From contig OY294052.1 in NCBI GenBank assembly GCA_958510825.1, positions 5,477,816 through 5,541,815 of the forward strand: a stretch of DNA of 64,000 nucleotides. The letters run 5' to 3'. The translations under genes were made by a program, and so were the position numbers. Below the pieces are notes generated by a model. The model did no database searches and was not told where the DNA came from. It was given only the letters and a program-made list of their open reading frames with translations. Source of the DNA: Brachypterus glaber (Eukaryota > Arthropoda > Insecta > Coleoptera > Kateretidae). Shown piece after piece: positions 31,557 to 43,744 of this stretch (positions are counted from its first letter, which is position 1; every line of letters starts with the position of its first letter).

Positions 31557-33623
31557 ATATCTAAGCTAATCTTTTCTCTCTGGGCAATGGTAGAGAAAAA
31601 ATATTTATTTTTTTTTAATCTATAATAAAGCAATAAAAGATTATTACTAATCAAGATAGCAGAAGTATCAGATGTGTGCATCGCAGAATCTAATAAAGAT
31701 ACCCCATTTAAGAGGATTAAGTTCATTGGTATTAAAATTCCTTTAAAGATGATCGATTTTTCGATTAAATAAAAATCCGGAAATTTTTCTTCTTTAAAAT
31801 AAAATTAGATTTTTTTTCTGCTTAGACTATCTACATAATAGCTATGTAAATGAATTGGTAATTTGTTAGGGATTATTACGTCATAATTCCTTTTGCATAT
31901 TTGCAGGATAATTTATTCCAGATTAAATTGTAGAAAATTTAGGTCAAACAAAATTACTTGATCCCTAAGTTAGTACAGGCTTTACTATTATAAGTAACTA
32001 AAGTTTATTTTTTAAGGTATAGTTATTTTAAATTTGCCGCTAAATACACTGAAGCATGTGGCTTGTTTTGAATGTCAACATAACCAAAATTTATAATTTT
32101 TGTTTACTTACTTTGTTTTTATGATGTTTTGATGTAAAAAAAGATAAAGCTGTTGCTAAAAACACTTTTGTATTCCTGTAGAAAAAAAATTTGCTTATAA
32201 AATTGCTTTTATTCCAATAATTTAGAGGAATAAACCATTGTTTTGGTTTGGACTTTTTTCTTCTCGTTAATGGCACGTCAACGTTTTACGGTTGTGTAAA
32301 TTGGGCCTAGTCATTTCGCTTACGCATGCGTATCTTACGTTGCTATGGTAATTTCGAGATTGACATAACAAATTACTCACCAATAAGCAGTGATTCAGAT
32401 AGAATGTGATTTAAAACACAAAACACAATCGTTAACTTGTAAAAAAATAAACAGTAAAACCAACAGTTGTTACTTTTTGAGCTAAAAAATTGTCTTTCTT
32501 TTTTACTCAAAAATAATAGCACATGGGCAACCACTCTCCGCTTGCTTACACTCTACTGAGTAAACATTGTCACGTAGAGAGCAGCATCTGACAAGAAACT
32601 AAAGGGTGATCCAAGGTACACTATATCAAGGTACAACAGTCTCCCCTACTTTGGTAAGCTAAAGTGTTAATTATACCATTTAAAAGAAATTAAAAAGAAC
32701 CAAATTTTAATCCGTATACAGATAATAAAACATAAAAATGCTGAAAAAATGAGAAAAAAGTTTACTGGATAAAAAGGCTTTTTAAGGATTATGGTAGTAG
32801 CGAGGATAGTAAGTTGATTAAAAATGAACTAACTGTAATTAGTTGGTTAATTAAATTTTATTATTTAATTTTAATTTATATTTATATTTTTCAGAGTCTA
32901 TTAAAAAGGTTAATGCTGTTTCATTATTTAACAAGTTTAAACACTGCGTCATAAAGTTATTCAAAGCATTTCAGAAATCTGCAAATATTTACAAGTAATG
33001 AAGGAAGACTAGTTATCGAAAGGCTTTCTAAAAATAAGTCGTTTATGAACATAAAACAGTTGCTAGTGATGCAGGTCCGTGAACTTTGTTGGAATATAAG
33101 CTATAAATAGGATTCGTACTGTTTCACAGAGACAACACAAGTTCTTAATGTGAACGTATAAAACAAGCCCTGAAGATATGTAATGCTGGGCGTTCCATTA
33201 TGTTCTCTTCACAGTGTATTCTTCCAAATACTTAAACACAAGTTTAAACCTCTTTGCTTTTGGGGGATAACTTTGAAAATCAATAGGGTTTTTCCTCTCA
33301 TAGAACTTGATTCTACCTGAAAATGTTAAGTCGATCGGATACTTCAATTTTGGTAAAATTTCGAACGCGAATGCGTCAAATTTCATAAATTAATTCAAGT
33401 TTACCTTGATCTCTTGTAGATTTCTTTTGTTTTCTTAGATTAGACTTTGATAGTTTAAATTAGTTTCGTTTTGTTTATTCAAATTCAAATTTTTGTGATC
33501 TTCTAAATCGTTTAATATAAGGATATCGGTTAAAGGCGAGTTTTGGGCTAAATAAGAACAATATGTTTGTTTAAAAAAGTGCAAATTAATGAAAAGAAAT
33601 TATAAAAAACCGTTAACTAAGTT
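31557..33623. other. no gene recognised
   Basis: About 2 kb of AT-rich DNA. The short frames (for example 31511-31726 minus, 32091-32276 minus, 33198-33386 minus) show no known domain. Confidence 0.4.
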
Positions 33624-33689
33624 TATTTGTAAAAAAAATATTGAATTTTTGTTAACAATCGTAAACATGACAACAATGATAAACTAAAT
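33624..33689 (+). repeat. 66-bp direct repeat, left copy
   Basis: Identical to 35584-35649, directly abutting both ends of the Crypton-like element and absent beside copy C2. Most simply a target duplication of unusual length. Confidence 0.85.
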
Positions 33690-33847
33690 CTTGAAAAAAA
33701 TAGTATATTGTTTTACTAAGAGGAAAAGTGAAGCTTTTTTTACTAGTCTGTAGAATTTACGGACGACGCGAAGCGGAGTCCGGAAACTACAGACGAGTAA
33801 AAAAAAGCACTTTTCCTCTGAGTGAAACATACTATTTTTTCTTCAAG
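33690..33847. repeat. terminal hairpin of the Crypton-like element
   Basis: Near-perfect fold-back with arms of about 75 bp. The tip is near GGACGACGCGAAGCGGAGTCC. Mismatches are few and include ACTAGT opposite ACGAGT. Confidence 0.85.
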
Positions 33848-33855
33848 CGTCCTAA

Positions 33856-33858
<3 letters not shown>

Positions 33859-33906
<48 letters not shown>

Positions 33907-33932
33907 TATATATATATTTATATATAATATAT
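33859..33932. repeat. (TA)n microsatellite
   Basis: Nearly uninterrupted TA dinucleotides in two blocks. Repeat length is likely to be variable or mis-assembled. Confidence 0.9.
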
Positions 33933-34060
33933 TTTTTATATTAGTTTTTGCATTTGATTTATTTAGTAATTAGGTATGTTTTTCATTAAAGTTTTTTTTT
34001 ATTGAAATCGTTTTAACATTATTTAAAAATATAATTTAACAAACTTATCTATGAACAGAC

Positions 34061-35328
34061 TTATTGATTTTTATTAATTGTAATATTAAAAGTACAATTT
34101 TGCAATTGGCAACTTTTTATTGTAAATCCATCTTCAGAGGTATTAGATTTGCTTGAATTGGTACTAGTTGTTTGGACTACTGTATTTAGTTTTTTAACAG
34201 AATGGAGTTCCAAATCTTCAATAACAATTTTTTTTTTTTGAATATTACCATCAATCAAAACATTTTCTTTATTAGTATCAGCAGGGTCTTCCATATTAAC
34301 AAAATTAACCGCATCAACTATATTTGAATTTGTAACAGTACAAGTTGCTTTTGGATTTAAAATCCTTTCGGCTGTTTGCTTTTTATTTGCCAATGACTCA
34401 TCTATATAACCTTCAGCACTGTGCTGGATTTCCAGCCTCCATGTCTTTTCAATGATGCCAAATCACCACCTGCATCTACTAACCATGTAGCACTTGATCT
34501 ACGTAGACAATGTCCAGTATAATTTTTAGGATTTTGCAATTTTAAGAATGTTGCTACGTCTTTAGGTATAGAAGAAATTTTATGAATACCCATAACCACT
34601 TTGTGGCAAGTTCCCTCTTTATATCTTATAAAAAATCTTGCAGTGGACATATCTGCAGGTCGAAGAGCTGCATAGGATCTGTAAAGGTTTAGGTATTTTT
34701 CTCCTAATATGGTGAAGGAACGGGATGTTTTGTTTTTTGATTCCCTAATTTTGACGAGTAACAATTTTCCCAAATCTTCAATATCATTTATTGTTAGCTG
34801 GACAAGTTCGTCACATCTTAATGCTCCCGACATTCCAAATAGCAAAACAATCTAAAAAAAATAACTTAATTAGGAACAAGTTGAAGAATATTTATTTCTG
34901 GTTTTTACCTTTGCAGCTAGGTAAATACTGTTTGGTGCTTTATCCATAAAAAAGTCAAACTGTTCCTTAGTTAAAGTTTCCGATTTTTTTGGTTTATAAC
35001 CTTCGCTTTTACGTTTTAGGAAGGCTGTTAGTTTTGTAAATTTTCCAATATTTACATTCTTTTTAATGTCCAGTTCAGTTTTTAGCATGGAATATTGCGA
35101 CCACAAAGTGGAACTTTTTAAATCTTTGGACAGTCCGGAAAAATAGGCCAATAAAACATTTTCGGAATAAACTTTAGTCTTCTGTTCCCTAGCCCATTTT
35201 AAAAATTTTTCGTATGCTAAATCATAAACTTTTCGAGATTTTGATGGTATTAATTTGTCCAGTGTAGCATTTGCTATTTCGGAGAGATTTGGAGGTGTAC
35301 AATCCATATACTCTTCTTCTTCGATCAT
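34061..35328 (-). pseudogene. tyrosine recombinase (Crypton-type), frameshifted
   Basis: Exon 1 (35328-34909, 140 codons) starts MIEEEEYMDCTPP and resembles the SAM-like core-binding domain. A 57-nt intron (34908-34852) begins GTAAAAACC and ends TTTTTTTTAG, phase 0. Exon 2 starts at 34851 and carries Arg in GALRCDEL, Lys in the ESKNK strand, HCLRR and HGGW: the R-K-H-R-H/W order of tyrosine recombinases. The frame hits a stop at 34402. A one-base loss near 34417-34420 puts the continuation, with the expected nucleophile context EGYIDES, into another frame. That frame runs open to 34061 and ends in the Cys-bearing CTFNITINK tail seen in arthropod relatives. Such enzymes cut and rejoin DNA to move the element. 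This copy should be inactive unless the lost base is a sequencing error. Confidence 0.85.
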
Positions 35329-35583
35329 TTTTAATCAATTTCACACAATTTCACAAGGTTTTTGCACAAAATTTCGCACTGTTTACAAAATAAACTACCA
35401 AAACAAACAATGGCTGCCATCAACATCAAATAGTGCTGCGGCCAGGTGGCGGCTTCGCTAACTAACTTTTTTTTACAGAGTACAACAATGAGCCCATTTT
35501 TTAACTGTAAAAAAATAGATCACTTCTATCTAGTGTGTTTAGTTATAAAATATTAACATTTTAGTACGCTTGAAGAAAAATAA

Positions 35584-35649
35584 TATTTGTAAAAAAAATA
35601 TTGAATTTTTGTTAACAATCGTAAACATGACAACAATGATAAACTAAAT
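35584..35649 (+). repeat. 66-bp direct repeat, right copy
   Basis: Exact copy of 33624-33689 immediately right of the recombinase element. Confidence 0.85.
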
Positions 35650-36599
35650 ATAATATTTGAAATGTATAATAAATATACTGTACAATATTTAATTAATGTC
35701 TCTATTTAAAACTACAGTTTAAAAGTCTCTTAAAACTTTTTCATGGAAATAGTTATTTAACACGTTGAAAGCCACATTAAATTACTAGTGGGGGTCACAC
35801 TATCCCATGCGACTTCAGGCTTTAGGTTACTATATAATAACGTTGGATTGAATTATTAGTATAAATACTTGATAATCACTAAAAAACTAGTCTTATAAGT
35901 CCAACCTAATTACACACTGTGTATTTTATACCATGTTAAATCCGGAAAAATTAACAACATAACAACAAAATATTTTTATTTTACAGCCAATCGCAGTAAA
36001 CACAACACAATACACTTAGCGCTGTAGAACTTAACTTGACATTTGAACTATCGCAATGTTGCCAAATCATGCATTGACATATGTCAAAATTCGTAATTAA
36101 AATATGTTCCCGGATGTAAAAACGACTGAAATGTTGACTAAGTACTTATTTTTTATGTATATATAATAATGTAAAGTCTTATCGTTGCAGGCGATTTTGC
36201 CCAAAATACGATACCCTTCTTTGTCGTTTTCATAGGTGGAAAAAAAATTGCTGAGAGCTGTAAAGAGTTAAAAAAAAAGAACAAAAATGTTTTCATATAA
36301 ATTAAAAGAATAAAACAAGATTTAAGATATAATTTACAAGGTATTAATTGAGAGTTTCGCGTTTAAATTTCACGTATAAAAATTATATTCCGCATTGAAT
36401 AAAAAATCGCTTTAGAAATCTGCATGAGAAATTTATTATTGCGTCCTCTTTAAAAAGTGGCTTTAAAATACGAAACCGGAGAAAAAATGTGGTGTTCGCC
36501 GAAAAAAGAGACTTTTAAATGAAAGTTAATTCTGAGGAAAAAGCAAAAATAATCTATTTTTCAAGTTTTATGTTTTATTGCAAAATTATTAAAGAGTTA
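35650..36599. other. no feature recognised
   Basis: AT-rich spacer; no supported gene. Confidence 0.4.
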
Positions 36600-37180
36600 T
36601 ACACATATTTAAAGTAGGATTTAAGACTCGGATCAAGGATGGCCTGCACGGGGCCGGAACCTAAATTGGGTGTTACAAGGAAGCCGGTAAAGACCGCTCT
36701 CGACGAGCGGGCTTATACCAAGCTAAAGGAGCAATGGAGGACGGGCGCCGGTTGCCGGCAAGCTAGGGACTTCCTGGCTGGCCCAAGCAAATCGAAGACC
36801 GACTGGTTGCTGGAAAAAGGAAGAACTGCACTCAGACAACTTGTAGGGGTCCTGACGGGCCACTGCAAGCTAAGGAAGCACCTGGCAACAATGCGGATTC
36901 TAGAGAGTCCGCTATGCCCAGAGTGCGAAGAAGATGAAACATCCTCTCATTACTTAGCCGAGTGTGTCAGATACGACAGGATCAGGTTGCAAGTCTTTGA
37001 AACTCAAAGACTCAACCAAGAGGAACTAAGAGATTTCCCCTGGGCAAATATCCTGACCTTTATTGAAAGGACGGGAAGGTTCAAGGAGGACTCAAATTAG
37101 TAAATGGCTGGGATTGCCTGGGGCCAGAAATGGCCCAGTTATCAGCTTTGACCAACCCAAAAATTTACTACTACTACTAA
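36600..37180 (+). pseudogene. 5'-truncated non-LTR retrotransposon, ORF2 C-terminus
   Basis: An open frame (36639-37100, TAG stop) encodes the conserved C-terminal region of I/LOA/Jockey-superclade ORF2 proteins: QWRTGAGCRQAR, LVGVLTGHCKLRKHL, then a C-x2-C-x7-H-x4-C knuckle (CPEC...HYLAEC). The RT, endonuclease and any RNase H lie upstream and are missing, as expected from incomplete reverse transcription. A short 3' UTR ends in (TAC)n near 37170. GC content is clearly higher than the surroundings, a sign of recent arrival. The Met at 36639 is internal, not a start. Confidence 0.85.
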
Positions 37181-37680
37181 GGTAGGAGAAAGAGGGGGAA
37201 TTCCCCCGTATACCGGGCAATGTCGCACAGCTTCTGAGGAAATGAGTTTACCTTATAATAAAATTACAAAAAAACGTAAGACAAGGGTCTTATTTTATGA
37301 AATTTTAGTCCCCGCCTCATTCAAGAACCTCCATGACATAAAGTGTTCCTTTATATAAACCTATACCGACAGATTGGGTCTGTATCTGTTGGAAATACAC
37401 TAATCCTACTGATAAACCAGGTGCGAAGTGATATTTAGCAAATGAAGCAAAAAAAAAATACATTAAAATATTTAATGGTGCAAGGGAAATTCGGGAAAAC
37501 TTTTAAGTGTTTTTTTGTTATCATTCTGATGTAAACGAATTTTTCTTAGCATCTTAGAAATGTTTTTCATTGGATAGCTTTTAGATTTTAACTTTCTGTT
37601 TTGGCGCTGGAATAAATATATATTTTATTAAATTCTTAATATGGTGACTGAAGTTCGCTGTTATATGAATATATACTGCG
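37181..37680. other. no feature recognised
   Basis: No supported gene or repeat. Confidence 0.4.
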
Positions 37681-37835
37681 TGTTTGATATTATACAAAAC
37701 AGAGAAAACAAAGATCAAGGCTGACGATATTTTTTTTTTAAATAAATCACAGTGCATCGGGCGGGACGTCTCCCCACTACAGTCACTTCAGGCTTGATCT
37801 GATCGTTTAATCTTTGTTTTGTATAATCTCGAACT
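37681..37835. repeat. small inverted repeat
   Basis: ATTATACAAAACA...AACAAAGATCAAGGCTGA on the left is mirrored by TCAGGCTTGATC...AATCTTTGTTTTGTATAAT on the right, with a GC-rich loop. MITE-like. Confidence 0.55.
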
Positions 37836-37876
37836 AACGGTAGATAATTATAATTAATATGCGGATGAAGAAGGGT

Positions 37877-38016
37877 AGAATGTATATTCTATAACTAGTA
37901 GGAAATAGACAATATTCCGCGCGAGCGGAAAGTTTGTCATACGAGCCGGCAGGCGAGTATGACGGTCCCGCGAGCGCGGAATGACTATTCCATACGTGTT
38001 GTAGACTATACTTTTT
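37877..38016. repeat. imperfect hairpin of the ACTAGT class
   Basis: ATTCCGCGC opposite GCGCGGAAT and GTCATAC opposite GTATGAC, with outer arms AACTAGTAGGAAATAG opposite CTATTCCATACGTGTT. Same plan as the F1, F2 and Crypton hairpins; body not identified. Confidence 0.65.
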
Positions 38017-39078
38017 CGTCGACTGTAAAATAAAACACTGTATGGCTTTAAACTTAGGACAAGGTTAAAAACAATGTTTTTTGGGACTCGACCTTGCAAA
38101 TGCAACAAAACACATATTTTTAAATAAAGAAATTAATGTTATTTAATAATTTTATCAAATCAGTACTTAAAAAAAGATTTTTATTTAATTCTAGCACATA
38201 TTTACAAATTATAATGGAAAAATTAAAGGTTATGTCAGATTGTTGTGACAGATATCAGGTTTAAATATTTAACAATAGATGGAGTAGTTTTAATTGTTTA
38301 AACTAAATTGATAAAAAACTGGTCAAATATTAGGAAAAACTAATAAACTTTATGTAATATTAACGCAAAACTTTAAATTGAATTAAATTATTCAATATTT
38401 CATGGTAAAATATATATATATATATTTTTGCTAATTTTGCTACAGTTTTCTTTACTTTTATAAAGCCTTCTTAGAAAAAAACAATACTATAAATTTTACA
38501 GTAGGAGAAAGTCGTCCAAAACGGGGACGTCGGGTGAAATGGGGACGTAAGCTCACACATTGGTCAGTGCAAGTATATCATTAATATAGCGGCAACTTCA
38601 AATATAATTTTAATAAACTGTCATGTAACAAATGTCTCTATGATATGACAGGTTAATGAACAAATGGCATTTGTAGTTACCGTTGTTCTAGTAATGACGG
38701 CGGTATGGACTTATCGCCTTATCGCCTTTTTCTGGGCTGTATTTTAATATATATTTTAAACGTCTAAAAGTGCAAATCCAACAATCTGCTCCAGTCCAAA
38801 GGCTCAACCCTTGGGGGTCGCGTGTAATAGACTTTGAAACGATACTATAAATCATGAACAAAAACCAGAGTACACACGTCACGTGGTCTGCACGATAAAT
38901 CCGTCCTGTCCATCACAAGTGCACAAAAACAGACGACTATACATCATTGTACACGCAGAAACTGATTTTTTATAAATTCAAGTAATTATTTGGCCAATGG
39001 GCAATGATTTTTAATTACGAAAAGTGATTTTTCGTATAATTTAAAGTAAAAAATTAGTTATAATTTAAATAATTCATC
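38017..39078. other. no gene recognised
   Basis: AT-rich with a short (TA)n run near 38411. The minus-strand frame 38688-38882 has no recognisable domain. Confidence 0.4.
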
Positions 39079-39079
39079 A

Positions 39080-39154
39080 ATCAATTTTTTCAGTCATCGT
39101 ACAGACTGCACAGCTTTGGGCTGCCAGTCTGTAGGATGATTAAAAAATAGATTG
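39080..39154. repeat. 75-bp hairpin
   Basis: CAATTTTTTCAGTCATC-TACAGACTG pairs with CAGTCTGTA-GATGATTAAAAAAT-GATTG. A minimal MITE-like hairpin. Confidence 0.65.
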
Positions 39155-39929
39155 CTGTAATATTTAATTAACATTTTTATAATTTTGATTAAAATTAAAA
39201 AAATCGAATTCTTATTAATTATAATTAATTATAAAGTAATTAAATAATTATTTAAGAAGCACACTGGTATTTTCAAAAAATAATCAGATGATAGATATTC
39301 TAATTTTTTTTTTTAACCTTACTTTTTATTAGTCGATATTATCTAAAGCTCCACATTATAAACCCTAATATACGTGACGATGTCCAATTTCCAATGTCCA
39401 GGACTCTATATCTTAAAAAACAAGTTTTAGGAAGCTGAAATTTTGCAAACAGTTATCCCCTACCTTAAACAGGTGCACGAGTAGGTATATTTTAGACCGC
39501 CTTCTTCAATTTAAAAAAATATTTTTCTTTGTGCACAAAAACAAATGACAATAGATCATTTTGCAATGGCCAATCTGTTTACATTGTTCTTGTCAACGAT
39601 GATCAATAACATTTATCAACGGGATAACAGCTTCAGCTTTTTATTAATAATTGGTCGTTGCCATAACTACGCACCATCAGATTTGCTTAAATTTAACCTC
39701 AAATATTGTCAGAATAGGCAAATTTACAGCTATTCGAGTACAAGGACAGACGAATGGAAATTTTGTTGTTTAGAATTGTTGTATATAACGCATGGTACAA
39801 ATGTACAAATGTTTTTAATTTTGGATATTTTTTTTTTTCGGGTGTTCAAACGTATAAAACTCCTTTACTGTAAAACTTATAGTAGTAAAAGTAATGGTGG
39901 GGAGGTCAAGCCTGGCAACTAGACTTTTT

Positions 39930-40390
39930 GGTCCATTTTGTCTACCCCTATTACTAGTTTTTCTACTCTAACGAGGATTTTTGTTTGTACAGTTTGGCGA
40001 GGAATCCGAACCTCGTTTTGTCGGCGGTCCTTAAGTTTATTGGCTGCCAGTGCACTTGGACCGGCGCCAAACTACTTAAGGATCATTTTCGCTTGCAGCC
40101 TTAGTACAGATCCTGGTTGCTTGAAAGTCCCTAAAGTGAGCTCGGCCAACAGACCTGACAGCTACCTTGCTGCTTCCTTTCGGTGCCCCCGGGTAGTATC
40201 ACAGGTCCGAGTGCTAGTGCGGCATTATCCACTGCAAACCTTTCTCTGTACTGTGTGCTTAGATATTCGGCAGCACAAGCCAACGTGATGGGCAAACGAT
40301 GGTATTTTATTTCTGTGAAAAAGTTGTTCCACATCCGAGGATTGAACCCCGGCCTCGCTATTACTAGATCGAGGTTAAACGGTTAAAAAC
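39930..40390 (-). mobile_element. possible second SINE-like element (GC-richer block)
   Basis: The minus strand near 40332-40365 has a tRNA T-arm-like segment, CCGGGGTTCAATCCTCGG, containing a B box. No convincing A box was found. The adjoining 350 bp are much more GC-rich than the neighbourhood, and open frames on both strands follow from that composition. Could equally be the 3' part of another retroelement. Confidence 0.35.
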
Positions 40391-40647
40391 TTTTTTGTGC
40401 ATTTAAAAAAGGGTTCCTAATTTCAAAAATTTCCGATCTAAATCCCATTGCTTGTTTCTTGTTATTCCTGAACATTGTGGTGCCATTTAACAGGGAGAAG
40501 ATCTACCGTTACCATATTACAGGGAAGATTTAGTTTGACGTTTGGCTTAACATAAAAGTAGATTTCTGTTAACCTCTGCAGATAGTATCTTAAATACACT
40601 ACTATTCGAAATTAGGAAACCATTCGAAATTAGGCGTCTTTCCTATA

Positions 40648-41369
40648 CAGTGCGGTCCAAAAGTAACCCCCCCTTTAACTTTTGAACGAGTTGAGATATC
40701 GACTTCAAATTTAGAAATCTTAAATAAGACAACTTAAACTATCTTTTAGCATATATTTAATATTTTCAGCTCTTAAAATGTGGACAGGGGGGCATGAGGC
40801 GACATTTTTTTAAATGGAAAGGTGGGTCGTGTGATACATCATTTTAAAGCTTATAAAATTCTCCATTAAACTGTATATTTTTTATTTTTTTGAACATTTT
40901 TTTTTGGGTTTAAAATAGGGTTGAAAATGGGTTTTTTGTCAAAATTTCTTTAAAAAATCCAAACAATTTTTTAAAAATGCCTAATTTTATAATGAAAAAA
41001 AGTAAATTATACTTTTAAACTAATTTTAGTTGACCTAAATAAAAATTAACAAAAAAAAACTTAAATATTTATTTTTTTAGCACAAAAAAAACTGAAAAAT
41101 CAAAACCTTAAAAAACATGTTTAAAATTTTTTTAAATGTATGGTTATATAGAGAATTTTAAAGGCTTTAAAATGATGTATCACACGACCCTCCTTTCCAT
41201 TTAAAAAAAAAATCCCCTCCATGCCCCCGCCCACATTTTAAGAGATAAAAGTATCAAATATATGCTTAAAGATAGTTTAAGTATTCTTATTTAGGAGTTC
41301 TTTATTTGAAATCGATATCTCAACTGGTTCAGAAGTTAAGAGGGGGGGGGTGACTTTTGGACCGCACTG
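40648..41369. mobile_element. Tc1/mariner-type MITE, copy 2
   Basis: CAGTGCGGTCCAAAAGTAAC at 40648 and its inverse ending at 41369, flanked by TA on both sides. Same internal plan as 26777-27489. No transposase. Confidence 0.85.
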
Positions 41370-41970
41370 TATAACAAGTATAAGAAAAGAAGAATGTTAA
41401 CGTAAAACATAAATGTTATACCGAATATAATCAAAATAAATAAATAATAAATAGAATGAGCAGAGGAAAGCATCAAGGAAGAGACGGACAAAAAATTACA
41501 CGAATGGACAGAGAAACAAATTATGTAAAATAGTCAATTGTTTGAAAAAATGGTGATTTTATTTGACAGTTTTATGCTTTATTATTCAATTTTATCAACA
41601 GGGCAATATAAAAGTACTTGTATTTCTATGAATAAATGCAAATTTTCCTCGCTTTTAACGTTTAATGTATTTTTAATGACCCAATCGATAGTCGATAGAG
41701 CGACTGTAAAAACTATTGTCTCGAGACACTTCTATTTAAATTTTAATCACTGAAATACAATGGAAAACAATAAAAAATATTATTTAGTTAGCTACTTGAG
41801 TTTATTTTCCACTTGAAAGGCTGATTTATGAAGTTTTAATGAGTTGAGAAATAAATTATTATAATTATGTCATTAAGTTCGTTATTAGAGGTGTAGAATA
41901 GTGATAATTGCATAAATGTAAAGTTACTTTTAACAGAGATAATCCTTATTATCCCTAGTAAAAGTTTAAA
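41370..41970. other. no feature recognised
   Basis: AT-rich; no supported gene. Confidence 0.4.
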
Positions 41971-41977
41971 ATTAAGG

Positions 41978-42902
41978 TAGGTGAGCCAAAATATTTTGAT
42001 AAAAGCGAAGGACCTGGAAGAGCTGCTGTATTTAGCTAACCAGGTAATCACATTAATACAAAACTATTGTAGTGAGAATGGACTTGTCCTCAATGTGGCT
42101 AAGACGCAGTTTATGCGGTTTGTCCCCAAAAATTTTACCAACAATAATAGTATTCTTATCAGATTAGATGATAAGACTATTCCTCAAGTATCAAGTTGCA
42201 GATTTTTGGGTATACATTTAGATCATAAGCTGCTTTGGAATTCTCACATAGATAACCTGACTTCTCAGTTGAGTAGGTACTTATTTTTACTAAAACAAAT
42301 AAAACCAACGGTTTCGATGGAGGTGTTAAAGATGTTGTATTTTGCTTTCTTCCAATCAAGGTTATCATATGGCATTGAATTTTGGGGAATGGGAGCAAAT
42401 TTTAATGACATTTTTACATTGCAAAAAAAGGCAATCAGAGTGATGGCGGGTCTTAATAAAAATCATACATGTCGGGAAAAATTTGTTGAGTTGGGTATTT
42501 TGACAGTCCCTAGCCTTTACATTTTTAATATTTTAAACTATATTCATAAAAATGAGGAAAAAATATCAAGAAATAAGAGTTTCCATAACTACAACACCAG
42601 AAACAACGATAAGTTGTCAATTCAGAAGTCACGACTTACACTTACTCAAAACGGGCCACTGTACAGGGGCACAAATATGTATAATAAATTGGGCCAAGAA
42701 TATAAGATACTGGCTCAAAATATTTTTAAAAATAGAATTAAAAAAATTCTCATAAAAAAGGCATACTACTCCATTGATGAATATTTTAATGAGAAGATAT
42801 TTTAGATGTTTAATTGTTATTGACTTGTTCATTGTATAAAATTTTGATGTACTTTTTTTTTATGTCAAATTTCTTATAATATGAAATAAAGACTTACTTA
42901 CT
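41978..42902 (+). pseudogene. 5'-truncated CR1/Jockey-like retrotransposon, RT C-terminus
   Basis: An open frame from the left junction to TAG at 42803-42805 encodes the end of a non-LTR reverse transcriptase: NVAKTQFMRF just after where the YxDD box would lie, CRFLGIHLDHKLLWNSHI, LSYGIEFWG and LQKKAIRVMAG, then a basic C-terminus. The catalytic palm and endonuclease are missing. The 3' UTR has AATAAA at 42884 and a short (ACTT)n tail. The frame is uninterrupted, so the copy is fairly young, but it cannot encode an active enzyme. The initial codon listed at 41981 is GTG at the junction, not a start. Confidence 0.88.
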
Positions 42903-43744
42903 AATTATGCCATGTTAAGACATTTTATTTTTTACTGCATTTAAATTTATTTGTAATCTGACTGGTACTGACAATATTAGTAAACCATGTCCCAAACCTT
43001 GCCAAAACATTAACAAACTAATAAGAAAATATTGTGGCACAATAACAATTTCAGCTATTTTTAGATACAATTTGGGCACTTTCATAACAATTTGTCGTTT
43101 TTCGTAAGCCCCATCTTCATATACTTATAGATTACAATCTCATATCGGCCTGGTGATTCTCTTCGAATAAAAAGCAGAACCAAGATTCAGAACTCTCACA
43201 GGTTTCTTCGTTACTTTCTTTTCTTGTTGTTTTTTGTTTTTGTCATTTTTTTGTTGTCAATATTAGTCAAGAAAGTCCAATCACAGCTACAACAAGAAAA
43301 ATACCTTTTCACTTCTTTATTGAGTGAAACACAATATAGGCCAAAAAAAGTGCATGTTTGCGCCTACCTTATTACGTTCTTGCCCTGCAATAATCGATGC
43401 TATCCAGATTGCGACAGTCAGCACAATTTTACAAGTTTTTATAGTGAAAGAACGAAACACGATCTGCGTTTTTGTGTACGCCATTACCAACTTGATACAG
43501 ATACATCATATTTACAGGTATCTTTTAATATAGCAGATATACTGGCAGTGTCATCTATAACACAGAGGACGAACTAACAAGTTTAAGATGGGGTGGCAAT
43601 ACTAGGAACATGTCAATAATTGGCTCACCCACCTTACATTTTTCAAGTAAGACTTTTATAGATTATGAAACCTATACTGAAAATTTGTTAGAGACTAAAC
43701 AATTTTGTTTTGAACCCGAAACAACTTTGGTTATTAAAAACAAG
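42903..43744. other. no gene recognised
   Basis: The 117-codon plus-strand frame at 43224-43577 starts with a hydrophobic stretch (signal-peptide-like), but its remainder resembles no family I know. I regard it as chance. Confidence 0.35.

Larger units (their letters stand above)
33690..35583 (-). mobile_element. Crypton-like tyrosine-recombinase element, copy C1
   Basis: A 1.9-kb element. It opens with a 158-bp hairpin (33690-33847): CTTGAAAAAAATAGTAT... folds on ...ATACTATTTTTTCTTCAAG, and inside it ACTAGTCTGTAG lies opposite CTACAGACGAGT. A long (TA)n run (33859-33930) follows, then one recombinase gene on the minus strand. The right end has CACT-AGTG pairing at 35521-35535 and TACGCTTGAAGAAAAAT. 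CTTGAAGAAAAAT-like words recur at both ends and at the inner hairpin foot. Flanked by a 66-bp direct repeat. C2 (24103-24925) is a deleted relative. Confidence 0.85.

Noticed and set aside
39545..39922. 125-codon plus-strand frame
   Set aside because: Composition and hydrophobicity look like chance translation of AT-rich sequence; no splice or start evidence.
43224..43577. 117-codon plus-strand frame with a signal-peptide-like start
   Set aside because: The hydrophobic start comes from a T-rich run; the rest shows no cysteine pattern or family I recognise.
41974..43635. Inverted 16-base words (AAGGTAGGTGAGCCAA and near-complement) around the CR1-like fragment
   Set aside because: Only about 15 of 16 bases match and pairing does not extend; not enough to call a composite element.
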